NCBI GenBank assembly: GCA_029783825.1
Contig: JAREIK010000709.1
Span: 325,035 to 389,034 of the forward strand
DNA from: Sapria himalayana
Lineage: Eukaryota; Streptophyta; Magnoliopsida; Malpighiales; Rafflesiaceae
Reading direction: 5' to 3'
Length of the DNA stretch: 64,000 nucleotides
The notes below the pieces were generated by a model. That model was not told where the DNA came from and ran no database searches. It worked only from the letters and a program-made list of their open reading frames with translations. The position numbers were made by a program, and so were the translations under genes. Within the stretch, counting starts at the first letter, position 1. Every line of letters starts with the position of its first letter. Positions 26,422 to 42,000 of this stretch are shown piece by piece.

Positions 26422-29400
26422 CTAAATGCATAAAAAGTTAAATCAGTAAACTCTTAAACCCCATAATGCCTAAATACATAAACCATTAAACCACTAAATA
26501 CTACTTAATAATTAATAAATCTATTTTTTATTGCTATTTATTATATTTTTAAATATTCATTTTAATTATTTATTAGTGTATTTATTTAGAAATATTTATT
26601 ACAAAATAAATTATGAGTGGGATAAATATAATTTAAATAATATATTATTTATCTAATAAAAATATATGCTTATAAAAGAAGTATAAATTTATTAATTAAA
26701 AATTATTATCTAGTAATATAAGATACTTTAATTTAGAATCAATTTCGGTTTTGTAAAAATTTTTTAATTAATATATATTTTAATATTAATAGTTTATAAA
26801 TTTAATTTTTGATCATTCTTATAATATCTATCAATAAAATTATTTATATTAAATTTATATGATATATAATTATTAATATTATTATAACAAAATATTATAT
26901 TGAAATTTCAAAAAATTTTAAATATTATTATATTTTTAAATATTATAACCTATAAAAATGATAAAAAATTATAAAAATTTTTTTTGTTATTTTATTTTTT
27001 TAAATAAAACCTATAAAAAACAAAAAGCCTAAAAACATAAATCACTAACCTCCTAATGACAACGCCTCTAAATACTTAAATTATTAAAATGGTATACATT
27101 AATAATAAATCATAAAAATTATTTTAATTTCTATTCAGTAAAATTTTAAATTTTTATTTTAATTATTTATCAATTTATTTTATAGAAATATAAATAACAA
27201 AAAAAAATATTCGTGAAACAGATCTAATTTAAATTAAACCGGTATCCCTAAATAATAAATAATAAATCTCATTTTTTTAAATTATAATTTTAAATATTCA
27301 TTTTAATTATTTATTTGTTTATTTATATTTAAATATTAATTATGAAATAAATTGAGTTAGACAAATATTATTTATATAAATTAATTTAAATCAAAAAATT
27401 ATTGAAAAACTTTTTAAAAGAAAAATAATTTTTATAACAAAAAATTATTATATAGTAATATCTTTTGCTTTTCTTCTGAATCATTTTAGTTTTATAATTA
27501 TATTTTAATTGATATCTATCTTATTAATAATAGATTATTAATTTATTTTTGATAATTATAAGAATATTTATCAATAAAATTGTTTATATTTAATTTATAT
27601 GATATATAAATATAATGAATATTATAACTAAATATTGTATTCACTTATGAAAAAAATTTTAAAATTATTATATTTTCAAAGGTTATAACCTTTGAAAATG
27701 TGAAAAAATAAAAAAAAATATTTTTTCTTTGTTATTCTATTGTTTAAATAAAACCTATACACCACTAAATGCCTAAGCATTTAAATCACTAAACTACAAA
27801 ATCCCGATATCCCTAAAAATATAATTCTTTAAATCGATATACTCTAAATAATAATTATTGTTTAGTTTTTTATTTTTATATATGTATTAATTATAGAATA
27901 AATTATGAGTTAAAAAATAATTTATAAAAATTATTTTTCATCAAAAAATTGATAAGCTCATAAAAAGAATAAAAATTTAAAAACAAATAATTATTATTTT
28001 GTAATATATTTAGCTTTGATTTTGAATCATTTTAGGTTTTGATATTATATTTTAAGTAATATCAATCTCATTCATAATAGATTTTTAATTTATTTTTTGA
28101 TAATTATTAGAATATCTATCAATAAAATTATTTATATTAAATTTATATGATAAATAATTATTATGATTATTATAAATAAATATTGTATTCACTTTTGAAA
28201 AAAATTTAAAAATTATTTTATTTTCAAAGGTTATAATTTTAAAAAATGAGAAAAAATAATAAAAATAAATTTTTAGTTATTTTATTTTTTAAATAAACCT
28301 ATAGACCATTAAATGCTTACATACTTAAATTAGTAAGCTCATAAACCCCGAAACCCCTAAATACATAAACATTCTAACATCTATATACTACTTAATAAAT
28401 AATAAATCTCATTTTTATTTCTATTTATTATAATTTAAAATATTTATTTTAATTATTTATAGTTTAATTATTTAGAAAAAGTAATTACAAATTAAATTTC
28501 GAGTGAGACAAATATTATTTAAATAATTTATTTTTAATCATAAAAAATATAAGCTTATAAAAAGAAGGAAAAATTTAAAAATTAAATATTATTATTTAGT
28601 AATATATTTTGATTTGATTTTGAATCATAATGTGTTATGTAAATATATTTTAATTAATATTTATATTATTAATAATAGTTTATTAATTTAATTTTTGATC
28701 ATTATTATAATATCTATCATTAAAATTGTTTATATTGAATTTATATGATATATAATTATTAAAATTATTATAAGTAAATATTGTATTCAGATTTCAAAAA
28801 CTTTTAATTATTATTATATTTTGAAAGGTTATAACCTATGAAAATTACAAAAAATTACTATATATTTTTTGGTTATTTTATTGTTTAAATAAAACCTATA
28901 AACCACTAAATGCCTAAAAACATAAATCACTAAACTCCTTAATGACAAAACTTCTAAATACTTAAACTATTAAATTGGTATACATTAATGATAAATCATA
29001 AATCTCATTATAATTTTTATTAAGTGTAATTTTTAATTTTAATTTTAATTATTTATTAGTTTATTTTTATGGAAATATTAAAACAAAATAAATTATTAGT
29101 AAGATAGATCTATTTTAAATAATTTATTTTTTATATAAAAAATATATGTGCTTATAAAAAGAGGCAAAATTTTAAAAACAATATTTTGTAATATATTTTA
29201 TTTTGATTTTGAATCATTTTAGTTTTTGCAATTATATTTTATTGTATTACTTTCTTATTTTGGGTTCTACAAATATATTTTAATTAATATCTATCTTATT
29301 AATAATAGTTTATTAATTTATTTTTTGATCATCAAAATAATATAAATTAATAAAATTTTTTATATTGAATATACATCAAATATAATTATTAAGATTATTA

Positions 29401-31374
29401 TAACTAAGTATTGTATTCATATTTTAGAAATATTAAAAAATTATTTTATTTTCGAAGGTTATAACCTTAGAAAATCACGAAAATTCTTAAAAATAAATTT
29501 TTTGTTATTTTATTGATTAAATAAAACCTATAAACACCTAAATGTATAAACATATAAATCAATAAACTCGTTAACCCCAAAACCACAATAAACTTAAACC
29601 ATTAAATAGGTATACCCTAGATAATAAATCATAAATCTCATTTTTATTAGTATTCATTATAATTTTATATATACATTTTAATTATTTATTAGTTCATTTT
29701 TATATAAATATAAATTAAAAAATAAATTAATAGTGAGACGAATATAATTTAAATAATTTATCTTTCATTAACAAATATATAAGCTAATTTTAAATATTCA
29801 TTTTAATTATTTATTAGTTTATTTTTTATAGAAATATTAATCACAAAATAAATAATGAGAGAGACAACTATAATTTTTATAATTTATTTTTAATCAAAAA
29901 AATATAAGCTTATAAAAAGAAGTAAAAATTTAAAAACAAAAAAGTATTATTTAGTAAAATATTTTTCTTTGATTTTTAATCATTATATATAGGTTTTGGA
30001 ATTATATTTTAATTGCTATCAATCTTATTAAGAATAGTTTATTAATTTATTATTTGTTCAATTTTATAATATCTAACAAAAAAATTTCTTATATTGAATT
30101 TAAATGTCTTATAATTATTAAGATTATTATAATTAAATATTATATTTACTGAAAAAAATTTAAAAATTATTATATTTTCAAAGGTTATATTCTTCAAAAA
30201 TGATAAAAAATCACAAAAATAATTTTTTTATTATTTTAGTATTTAAAGAGCACTTATAAACCATTAAATGCCTAAACATTTAAATCTCTAGATTCCTAAA
30301 CCCCAAAACCCCTTAAATACTTAAACCATTAAACCTATATAACCTAAAAAATAACTAATAAATCTCATTTTTATTTGTATTCATTATAATTTTAAATATT
30401 CATTTTAATTATTTTTTTAGTTTATTTTTATAGAAATATTAATTACAAATTAAATAATAAGTGAGACATATATAATTATAATAAATTATTTTTATAAAAA
30501 AAAATAAGCTTATAAAAATAAACAAAATTTCAAAAAATTTCAAAAGTATATTTAGTAATATAATTTACTTTAATTTTTAATTATTTTGTTTTCTGCAAAT
30601 ATATTTTAATTAATATCTCTCTTATTAATAATAGTTTATTATTTTATTTTTTGATGATTATAATAATATATATTAATAATTTTTTTTATATTGAATTTAC
30701 AATAAATATAATTTTTAAGATTATTATAACTATGTATTGTATTCATATTTTATAACTATTAACAAATTATTATATTTCAAAGGTTATAACATTTGAAAAT
30801 CATGAAAATTCATAAAAATAAAATTTTTGTTATTTCATTGATTAAATAAAACCTATAAACACATAAATGTGAAAACATATAAATCAATAAACTCATTAAC
30901 CCCAAAACCACAAAAAACTTAAACAATTAAATAGTTATACCCTAAATAATAAATCATAAATCTCATATTTTATTAGTAATCATTATAATTTTAAATATAC
31001 ATTTTAATTATAAATTAGTATAATTTTATAGAAATATAAATTAAAAAATAAATTATGAGTGAGACAAATATAATTAAAAATTTAAAATTAATATTTCGTA
31101 AAATATTTCACTATGATTTTAAATCATTTTAGGTTTTGAAAATATATTTTAAACAATATTTATCTTATTAATAATTGTTTATTACTTTTTTATGATCATA
31201 TTATAATATATATCAATAAAATAGTTTATATTGAATTTATATGATATATAATTATTATGATTATTATAACTTCAAATTATATTCACTTTTCAAAAAAAAA
31301 TTCTAAATTATTATATTTTCAAATGTTATAACTTTCAAAAATCAGAAAAAATAACAAAAATAATTTTTTTGTTA
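26422..31374 (+). repeat. Satellite array, F orientation (block F2b)
   Basis: Satellite continues from CTAAATGC, the target octamer of copy B. The first monomer (GTTAAATCAGTAAACTCTTAAACCCCATAATGCC) is the same subtype that flanks hAT copies C and D. The order is: 145-bp deletion monomer (about 27228), GAGTTAGAC, GAGTTAAAA, TTTCGAG, TAGTAAGATAG, GAGAGAGACAAC. Chimeric joints occur near 29240 and 29790. It flips to R at about 31375 inside TTTGTTATTAATAAG. Confidence 0.9.
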
Positions 31375-34300
31375 TTAATAAGATAGATATCAATTAAAAT
31401 ATAATTACAAAATCAAAAATGATTCAGAATGAGAGCAAAATATATTACTATATAATAAATTTTAGTTTTTAAATTTTTTATTCTTTTTATAAATTTATCT
31501 ATATTTTTCGATGAAAAATAATTTATATAAATTATATTTGTCTAACTTATAATTTATTTTGTAATTAATATTTATATAAAAATAAATAAATAAATAATTA
31601 AAATGAATATTTAAAATTATAATGAAAAAAATAAAAATGAGATTTATTATTTATTATTAAGGGTTACCGGTTTAAAAGGATTATTATTTATTATTTAGGG
31701 TTTTAGAGATTTAGGAGTTATTGAATTAGGTGTTTAGGAATTTAGTAGCTTATAGGTTTTATTTAAACAAAGAAATATTAAAAAAAAAATTTTTTAATTT
31801 TTTCACATTTTCAAAGGTTATAACCTTTGAAAATATAATAATTTTGAAATTTTTTTCAAAAGTAAATTCAATATTTAGTTATAATAATCATTATATTTAA
31901 ATATCATATAAATTCAATATAAATAATTTTATTGATAAATATTCTAATAATGATCAACAAATAAATTAATAATCTATTATTAATAAGATAGATATCAATT
32001 AAAATATAATTACAAAACCAATAATGATTCAAAAGCAAAGAAAATTATATTATTATATAAAAATTTTTTGTTGTTAATTTTTTTTTCATTTAATAAGTTT
32101 AACTATATTTTTTTGATAAAATATAATTTATATAAATTATAATTGTCTAACTCATAATTTATTTTGTAATTAATATTTATATATAAATAAACAAATAAAT
32201 AATTAAAATGAATATTTAAAATTATAATTATAAAAATAAAAATTAGATTTATTGTTGATTATTTAGGATATATCTGATTAAAAAAATTATCTATTTAGGG
32301 TTTTCAAGATTTAGAAGACCTTCAATTAATTATTTAGGCATTTAGTGATTTATAGGTTTTATTTAAACAATGAAATAACAAATAAATTATTTTTGATATT
32401 TTTCCAAATTTTCAAAGATTATAACCTTTTAAAATAAAATAATTTTAAAATTCTTTAAAAATGTGAATACAATATTTTGTAATAATTATTATTATAACAA
32501 TATATAATATAAACTAATTATAAACAATTTTATTGATAGATATTTTATCAATTATCAAAAAATAAATTAAAAAACTATTATTAATATGATAGATATAAAT
32601 TAAAATTTAATTACAAAAAATAAAATGATTAAAAATCAAAGTAAATTTATTACTAAATAATAATTTTCCTTTTTTAGTTTTTGACTCATTTGATAAGATT
32701 ATATTTTTTTTTGATAAAAAATAAATTATTTAAATTATATTTGTTTCACTCATAATTTATTTTGTGATTAATATTTCAATAAATTATTTAAATTATATTT
32801 AATCTTTATGAGTTTAAAGGTTTAAGTATTTAGGGACTTAGGGGTTTAGGAGTTTAGAGATTTATGTATTTAGGTATTTAATGGTTTATAAGTTTTATTT
32901 AAACAATGATATAACAAAAAATTCATTTTTTGTTATTTTTTCTCATTTTATAAGGTTATAACTTTTGAAAATATAATAATTTTTAAATTTTTTTTAAATT
33001 TGAATACTATATTTAGTTTTGATAATATTAATAATATTATTTCATATAAATACAATATTAACAATTATATTGATAGATATTATATTAATGATCAAAAAAT
33101 AAATTACAAAACTATTATAAAAAGATAGATATTTATATATATTATATTTGCAAAACCTAAATTTTTTCAAAATCAAAGTAAAATAAATTACAAAATAATA
33201 ATGTTTTTGATGTTTTGCTTATTTTTATAAGTATATATTAATTGTTCTTAAAATTATATTATTTAAATTATATTTGTCTTCCTCATAATATATTTTGTAA
33301 TTTATAATTCTATAAAAATAGACTACAAAATAATTAAAATGAATATTTAAAATTATAATGAATACAAATAAAAGTGAGATTTATTATTTATTATTCAGGA
33401 TATACAATTTTAATGGTTTTGGGATATAGGTGTTTTGGGGTTTAGTGATTTAAGTGTTTATGCCTTTAGTGATTTATAGTTTTTATTTAAAGACCGAAAA
33501 AACAAAAAATTTAATTTTTTGTTTTTCTTTTAATTTTTGAAGGTTATAACCTTTATAAATATAATAATTTTTAATTTTTTTTAAATGTGAATATAATATT
33601 TAGTTATAATAATCTTAATAATTATATATAATGTAATCTCAATATAAATAATTTTATTAAAAAATTTTATAATAATGATCAATAAATAATTAATAAACTA
33701 TTATTAAAAAGAATGATATAAATTAAAATATAAATGCAAACTCTAAAATGATACAAAATCAAAATAAAATATTTTATTAAATAATAAATTTTTGTTTTTA
33801 AAATTGTGCCTATTTTTATAAGCTTATATTTTTTTTGATGAAATATAAATTATTTAAATTATATCTGTCTCACTAATAATTTATTTTGTAATTAATATTT
33901 CTATAAAAATAAACTGATAAATAATTAAAATAAAAATTTAAAATTATACTTAATAAAAATTAAAATGAGATTTATGATTTATTATTAATGTATACCAGTT
34001 TAATGGTTTTGACATTTAGGAGTTTAGAGATTTATGTTTTTAGGCATTTAGTGGTTTATAGGTTTTATTTAAACAATAAATAACAAAAAATTTCTTTTTG
34101 ATATTTTTTCACATTTTCATAGGTTATAACATTTGAAAATATAATAATTTTTAAATTTTTTGAAATGTAAATATAATATTAAGATCTAATAATCAATATA
34201 ATTATAAGTTAGGAGTTTCGTGATTTAATTGTTTCGACCTTTAGTGATTTATAGTTTTTATTTAAATAATGAAAAAAAAAATTAATTTTTTGATTTTTTT

Positions 34301-34737
34301 CAATTTTTGAAGGTTATAACCTTTGAAAATATAATAATTTTTAATTATTATTAAATGTGAATATAATATTTAGTTATAATAATCTTAATAATTTTATATA
34401 ATGTAAACTAAATATAAATAATTTTATTAATAGATATTATAATAATGATCAATAAATTAATTAATAAACTAGTATTTATAAGAATGATATAAATTAAAAT
34501 ATAATTGTAAAATCTAAAATGATTCAAAATCAAAATAGGATATATTAATAAAAAATAATTTTTTATTTTTAAAATTTTGCCACTTTTTATAAGCATATAT
34601 ATTTTTTTTATTAAAAATAAATTATTTAAATTATATCTGTCTCACTAATAATTTATTTTTTAATTAATATTTCTATAAAAATAAACTGATAAATAATTAA
34701 AATGAATATTTAAAATTATAATGAATAATAATAAAAA
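31375..34737 (-). repeat. Satellite array, R orientation (block R2)
   Basis: A 3.4-kb inverted block with no foreign DNA at either end. Monomer order resembles block R1 from about 12660 to 14950: GGGTTTTAGAGATTTAGG at 31690 matches 12662, TATCTATTTAGGGTTTTC at 32289 matches 13260, a short monomer at about 32790 matches 13760, and ATTCAGGATATACAATTTT at 33392 matches 14352. This gives a several-kilobase higher-order match. A private deletion joins AATTATAAG to TTAGGAGTTTCG near 34200. Confidence 0.9.
31807..31834. repeat. 28-bp perfect palindrome of the monomer (R example)
   Basis: The arm ATTTTCAAAGGTTA is followed by its exact reverse complement. Being its own reverse complement, this part of the monomer reads the same in F and R blocks. 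It shows that the palindrome is a family-wide trait, not a feature of one block. Confidence 0.85.
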
Positions 34738-35730
34738 TGAATTATTTAGTAATAAATTTTACTTTGAATTTGAACAATTTTAGGTTTTGTAATTATATTT
34801 TAATTTATATCTATCATATTAATAATAATTTATTAATTTATTTTTTGATAATTGATATCATATCTATCAATAAAAGTATTTATAATTAGTTTATATTATA
34901 TATAATTATAATGATTAATATTACTAAATATTTTATTCACATTTTAAAAAAATTTTAAAATTATTATAATTTCAAATGTTAAAACCTTTAAAAATGTCAA
35001 AAAATAACAAAAATAATTTTTTTGTTACTTCATTGTTTAAATAAATCCTATAAACCACTAAATGCCTAATTACTAAAATCAATAACTTTTAAATCTAGAA
35101 AACCCTAAATATATAATCATTTTAAATGGTATACCGTAAATAATAAATAATAAATCTCAATATTATTTTTTCATTATAATTTAAAATATTCATTTTAATT
35201 ATTTATTCATTTATGTTTATATAATTATTAATTAGAAGATAAATTGAGTTAGACAAATATAATTTATATAATTATTTTTCATCAAAAAAATATAGATAAA
35301 CTTTTTTAAAGAAAAAAAATTTAAACAAAACATTATTATATAGTAATATATTTTGCATTATTTCTGAATCATTTTAGGTTTTGTAATTATATTTAAATTG
35401 ATATCTATCTTATTAATAATAGATTATTAATTTATTTTTTGATCATTATTAGAATATTTATCAATAAAAATATTTATATTGAATTTAAATGATATATAAA
35501 TATAATGATTATTATAACTAAATATAGTATTTACTTTTGAAAAAAATTTAAAAATTATTATATTTTCAAAGGTTATAACCTTTGAAAATATCAAAAAATA
35601 AAAAAAATAAATTTTTTGATATTTTTTTTAAATAACACCTATAAACCAATAAATGCATACACAGTTAAATATGTAAACTTCTAAACCTTATAATGCCAAA
35701 ATACATAAACCATTAAACTGCTATATACTA
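34738..35730 (+). repeat. Satellite array, F orientation (block F3a)
   Basis: Two monomers. They match 6931-7915 type for type: AATTGATATC type, then TTAGACAAATATAATTTATA with AGAATATTTATC, then the ACACAGTTAAAT octamer variant. The array is interrupted at ATATACTAC by element fragment E2; the four bases CTAC are shared by both sides. Confidence 0.9.
35560..35591. repeat. 32-bp perfect palindrome of the monomer (F example 2)
   Basis: Identical in sequence to the palindrome at 7752-7783, although the surrounding monomer has diverged from it by many substitutions and indels. Identity here could reflect the shared higher-order unit rather than selection. Confidence 0.8.
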
Positions 35731-36047
35731 CAAGGTGGTTATTTTTTTAGAGGTGAACTATATTTTAAAGTCATTACTTTGAGTGTTTGCATGAGAGATA
35801 TTTTAGAAGAAATTACAATAATCAATATAAATAGCATCCTCAACAACTAGCTATTTCAACACATAGGGGTACAACTTTGGTTTAGTCTGTTGGCATACAT
35901 GAGTCAAATTACCTTTGATAGCCTAGTGATTCAACATCAAATATGATGAGACATAATAGAAATAAAGTAAATTCTCCTATTATTTTGGTTATAGCTTTAA
36001 CAATCATTCTAGAGTTGAGAGAGGAATAAAATAAATTATTTTAATTA
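35731..36047 (-). mobile_element. Unidentified element E, fragment E2
   Basis: It matches 21027-21338 of E1 and, in reverse, the first about 300 bp of E4. Landmarks are CAAGGTGGT at the left end, AACACATAGGGGTA near 35859, and ATTCTAGAGTTGAGAG near 36006. The right junction to satellite is the common one. Everything beyond CAAGGTGG is lost. No coding capacity. Confidence 0.78.
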
Positions 36048-39000
36048 TTGAGTATAATTTTAATTTTTATTTTAATTATTTATCAGTTTATTTTTATAGA
36101 AATATTAATTAAAAAATAAATTATTAGTGAGCCAGATATAATTTAAATTAAACTAGTATACCCTAAATAATAAAGAATAAATCTCCTTTTTTTTCATTTT
36201 AATTTTAAATATTCATTTTAATTATTTATTTTTTTATTTTTATATAAATATTAATTAAAAAATAAATTATGAGTTAGATAAATATAATTTATATAAATTA
36301 TTTTTAATCAAAAAAATATAGATAAACTTATTAAAAGAAAAAAAAAATAAAAACAAAAAATTTTATATAGTAATATAATTTGCTTTTCTTCTGAATCATT
36401 ATAGGTTTTGTAATTATATATTAATTGATATCTATCTTATTATTAATAGATTATTAATTTATTTTTTGATCTTTATTAGAATATTTATGAATAATATTGT
36501 TTATATTGAATTTATATGATATATAAATATAATGATTTTTATAACTAAATATTGAATTCTCTTTTGAAAAAAATTTAAAAATTATTATATTTTCAAAGAT
36601 TATAACTTTTGAAAATATAAAAAAATAATAAAAATAAATATTTTGTTATTTTAATTTTTAAATAAAACCTATTAACACTAAATGCATGCAGAGTTAAATC
36701 AGTTAACTCTTAAAGCCCGTAATGCCTAAATACATAAACCATTAAACTGCTATAGACTACTTAATAATTAAAAAATCTAATTTTTATTTCAATTTATTAT
36801 AACTTTAAATATTCATTTTAATTATTTATTAGTTTATTTATATATATATTTTTATTACAAAATAAATTATGAGTGCGATAAATATAATTTAAATAATTTA
36901 TTTTTTTTAAAAAAATATACGCTTATAAAAAAAGTAAAAATTAAAAAATTAAAAATTATTATCCAATAATATTTTTTACTTAAATTTTTAATCAATTTGG
37001 GTTTTGTAAATATTTTTTAATTAATAGCTATCTTATTATTAATTGTTTATTAATTTAATTTTAGATCATTATTATAATATCTATCAATAAAATTGTTTAT
37101 ATTGAATTTATATGATATATAATTATTAAAATTATTATAACTAAATATTGTATTCGCATTTCCAAAATTTTTAAATCTTATTATATTTTAAAAGCTTATA
37201 ACCTATGAAAATGAGAAAAAAATACAAATTTTTTTATTGTAATTTTATTTATTAAATAAAACCTATAAACCACTAAATGTGTAAAAACCAAAATAGCTAA
37301 ACTTCTAAAAATCAAAACCTTTAAATAATTAAACCATTAAACTAGTATACATTAATAATAAATCATAAATATCATTTTAATTTTTATTCTGTATAATTTT
37401 AAATTTTTTTTTAATTAATTTTCAGTTTATTTTTATAGAAATATAAAATACAAAATAAATTATTAGTAAGATAGATCTAATTTAAATTAGACTGGTTTAC
37501 CCTAAATAAAAAATAATAAATCTCATTTTTTAAATATAATTTTAAATATTTATTTTAATTATTTATTTGTTTATTTTTATATAAATATTAATTACAAAAT
37601 AATTTATAAGTTACCCAAATATAATTTATATAAATTACTTTTAATCAAAAAATTATAGATAAACTTTTTAAAAGAAAAAAAAATTTCAAAACAAAAAATT
37701 ATTGTACATTAATATATTTTGATTTGCTTCTGAATCATTTTAGGTTTTGTAAATATATTTTAATTGATATCTATCTTATTAATAATAGGTTATTAAGTTA
37801 TTTTTTCATCATTATTAGAATATTTATCAATAAAAGTGTTTATATTGAATTTATATGATATATAAATACAATGATTATTATAACTAAATATTGTATTCAC
37901 TTTTGAAAAAAATTTTAAAATTATTATATTTTCATAGGTTATAACCTTTGTAAATGTGAAAAAATAAAAAAAAATATTTTTTCTTTGTTCTTCTATTATT
38001 TAAATAAAACCTATACACCACTAAATGCCTAAGCATTTAAATCACTAAACTACAAAATCCCGATACCTCTATATAGATAATCCTTTAAATTGGTATTCCC
38101 TAAATAATAATTAATAAATTTCATTATTATTTGTTTTCATTATAATTTAAAAATTTCATTTTGATTGTTTAGTTTTTTATTTTTATATATGTATTAATTA
38201 TAAAATAAATTATGAGTTAAAAATATAATTTACAAAAATTATTTTTCATCAAAAAATTGATAAGCTTATAAAAAGAATAAAAATTTTAAAAAAATTAATT
38301 ATTATTTAGTTATATTTTTGATTTGATTTTGAATCATTTTAGGTTTTAATATTATATTTTAAGTAATATCAATCTTATTCATAATAGATTTTTAACTTAT
38401 TTTTTGATACTTATAAGAATATCTATCAATAAAATTGTTTATATTGAATTCATATGATAAATAATTATTATGATAATTATAAATAAATATTGTATTCACT
38501 TTTGGAAAAAATTTAAAAATTATTATATTTTCAAAGGTTATAATCTTTAAAAAAGTGAAAAAATAATAAAAATAAATTTTTAGTTATTTTTTTTAAATAA
38601 AACCTATAGACAATTAAATGCTTACTTACTTAAATTAGTAAGCTCATAAACCCAGAAACCCCTAAAAACATAAACATTTTAACATCAATATACTACTTAA
38701 TAAATAATAAATCACATTTTTATTTCTATTTATTATAATTTTAAATATTTATTTTAAATATTTATAGTTTAATTATTTAGAAAAATTAATTACGAAATAA
38801 ATTTCGAGTGAGACAAATATTATTTAAATAATTTTTTTTAATCAAAAAAAAATATAAGCTTATAAAAGGAATGAAAAATTTAAAAATTAAAGATTATTAT
38901 TTAGTAATATATTTTGATTTGATTTTGAATCATTTTGTGTTATGTAAATATATTTTAATTAATATTTATATTATTAATAATTGTTTATTAATTTAATTTT

Positions 39001-42000
39001 TGATCATTATTATAATATGTATCATTAAAATTGTTTAGATTGAATTTATATGATATATAATTAGTAAGATTAATATAATTATACATGGTATTAACATTTA
39101 AAAAAATTTAAAAAAATAATTTATTTTCAAAGGTTATAACCTTTAAAAATCTGAGAAAATCTAAAAAAAATTAAATTTTTTTGAATAAATAAATCCTATA
39201 AACCACTAAATACCTAAAAATATAAATTGATAAACTCCTAAATGACAAAATACCTAAATAATAAAACCATTAAACCGGTATACCACATATAATAAATCAT
39301 AAATCTCATTTAATTTGTATTTATTATAATTATAAATATTCATTTTAATTATTTATTAGTTTATTTTTTATAGAAATGTTAATTACAAAATAAATAATTA
39401 GTGACACAACTATAATTTTAATAATTTATCTATAATCAAAAAAAAATATATAAGCATATAAAAAGAAGTACAAATTTAAAAACAAAATATTATTATTTAG
39501 TAATATATTTTAATTTGATTTTGAATCATTATATATAGGTTTTGCGATTATATTTTAATTACTATCAATCTTATTAAGAATTGTTTATTAATTTATTATT
39601 TGATCAATTTTATAATATCTAACAATAAAACTACGTATATTGAATTTAAATGTCTTATAATTATTAAGATTATTATAACTAAATATCATATTTACATTTG
39701 AAAAAAATTTAAAAATTATTATATTTTCAAAGGTTATAAACTTCAAAAATGATAAAAAATCACAAAAATAATTTTTTATTATTTTATTATTAAATAAAAC
39801 TTATAAACCACTAAAAGCCTAAACATTAAAATCTCTAGACTCCTAAACACCAAAACCCCCTAAATACTTAAACCATTAAACCTATATAACCTAAATAATA
39901 AATAATAAATAATAAATAATAAATCTTATTTTTATTTGTATTCATTATAATTTTAAATATTCATTTTAATTATTTTTTAGTTTATTTTTATAGAAATATT
40001 AATTACAAAATAAATAATGAGTGAGACATATATAATTTAAATAAATTTTTTTTATGAAAAAAAATATAAGCTTATAAAAATAAACAAAATTTCAAAAATT
40101 TCAAATTTTATTGAGTAATATAATTTACTTTGATTTTGAATTATTTTGGGTTGTGCAAATATATTTTAATTTATATCTATCACATTAATAATAGCATATT
40201 AATTTATTATTTGTTAATCGATATCATATCTATTAATAAAATTGTTTATATTTAGTTTATATTATATATAATTATAAAGATTATTATTACTAAATATTGT
40301 ATTCACATTTTTAAAAAATATTAAAAATTATTATATTTTCAAAGGTTATAACCTTTGAAAATGTGAAATAAATATCAAAAATTATTTTTTTGATATTTCA
40401 TTTTTTAAATAAAAGCTATAAACCACTAAATGCCTAAAAATATAAATCACTAAAGTCATAAACGAAAAAACCTCTAAATACTTAAAATATTAAACTAATA
40501 TACATTAATAATAATTCATAATCTCATTTTAATTTTTATTTAGTATAATTTTAAATTTTTATTTTAATTATTTATCAGTTTATTTTTATAGAAATATTAA
40601 TTACAAAATAAATTATTAGTGAGACAGATCTAATTTAAATTAGATAGGTATACACAAAATAATAAAGAATAAATCTCAATATTATTTTTTTGATTATAAT
40701 TTTAAATATTCATTTTAATTATTTATTTGTTTATTTTTATATAAATATTAATTAAAAAAATAAATTGAGTTAGATAAATATAATTTATATAAATTAATTT
40801 TAATCAAAAAAATATGGATAAACTTTTTAAAAGAAAAAAAAATTTCAAAACAACAAATTATTATATAGTAATGTATTTTGATTTCTTCTGAATCATTTTA
40901 GGTTTTTTTATTATATTTTAATTGATATCTAGCTTATTAATAATAGATTATTAATTTATTTTTTGATCATTTTTAGAATATTTATCAATAATATTGTTTA
41001 TATTTATTTATAAGATATACAAATATAATGATTATTATAACTAGATATTGAATTCACATTTGAAAAAAAATTTAAAATTATTATATTTACTAATGTTATA
41101 ACCTTTGAAAATATAAAAAAATAATAAAAATAAATATTTTGTTATTTTAATTTTTAAATAAAACTTATAAACCACTAAATGCATGCACAGTAAAATAAGT
41201 AAACTCCTAAGGCCCGTAATGCCTAAATACATAAACCTTTAAACTGCTATATACTTCCTAATAATTAAGAAATCTAATTTTTATTTCAATTTATTATTAT
41301 TTTAAATATTTATTTTAAATATTTATAAGTTTATTTTATAGAAATATTTATTACAAAATAAATTATGAGTGTGACAAATATAATTTAAATAATTTATTTT
41401 TAATCAAAAAATATATATGTACGCATATAAAAGAAGTAAAATTTTAAAAATTAAAAATTATTATCCTGTAATATTTTTTACTTTAATTTTGAATCAATTT
41501 GTGTTTTGTAAATATTTTTTAATTAATATCTATCTTATTATTAAAAGTTTATTTATTTAATTTTTGATCATTTTTATAATATCTTTCAATAAAATTGTTT
41601 ATATTGAATTTATATGATATATAATTATTAAAATTATTATATCTAAATATTGTATTCACATTTCAAAAAATTTTAATATTATTATATTTTCAATGGTTAT
41701 AACCTATCAAAATCACAAAAAATTACAAATTTTTTTTGTTATTTTATTGTTTAAATAAAACCTATAAACCACTAATTGCCTAAAAACATGAATGGCTAAA
41801 CACCTATAACACAAAACCTCTAAATACTTAAACTATTAAATTGTTATACATTAATAATAAATCATAAATCTCATTTTAATTTTTATTGAGTATAATTTAA
41901 AATTTTTGTTTTAGTTATTTATCGGTTTATTTTTATAGAAATATTAATTACAAAATAAATTATTAGTGAGACAGATATAATTTAAATTAAACCGGCATAC

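Noticed and set aside
25854..26431. Several ORFs of 62-82 codons, and the related 55377-55571 and 57796-58077 (minus)
   Set aside because: They fall in the noncoding hAT leader, are on different strands in different copies, and match no family.
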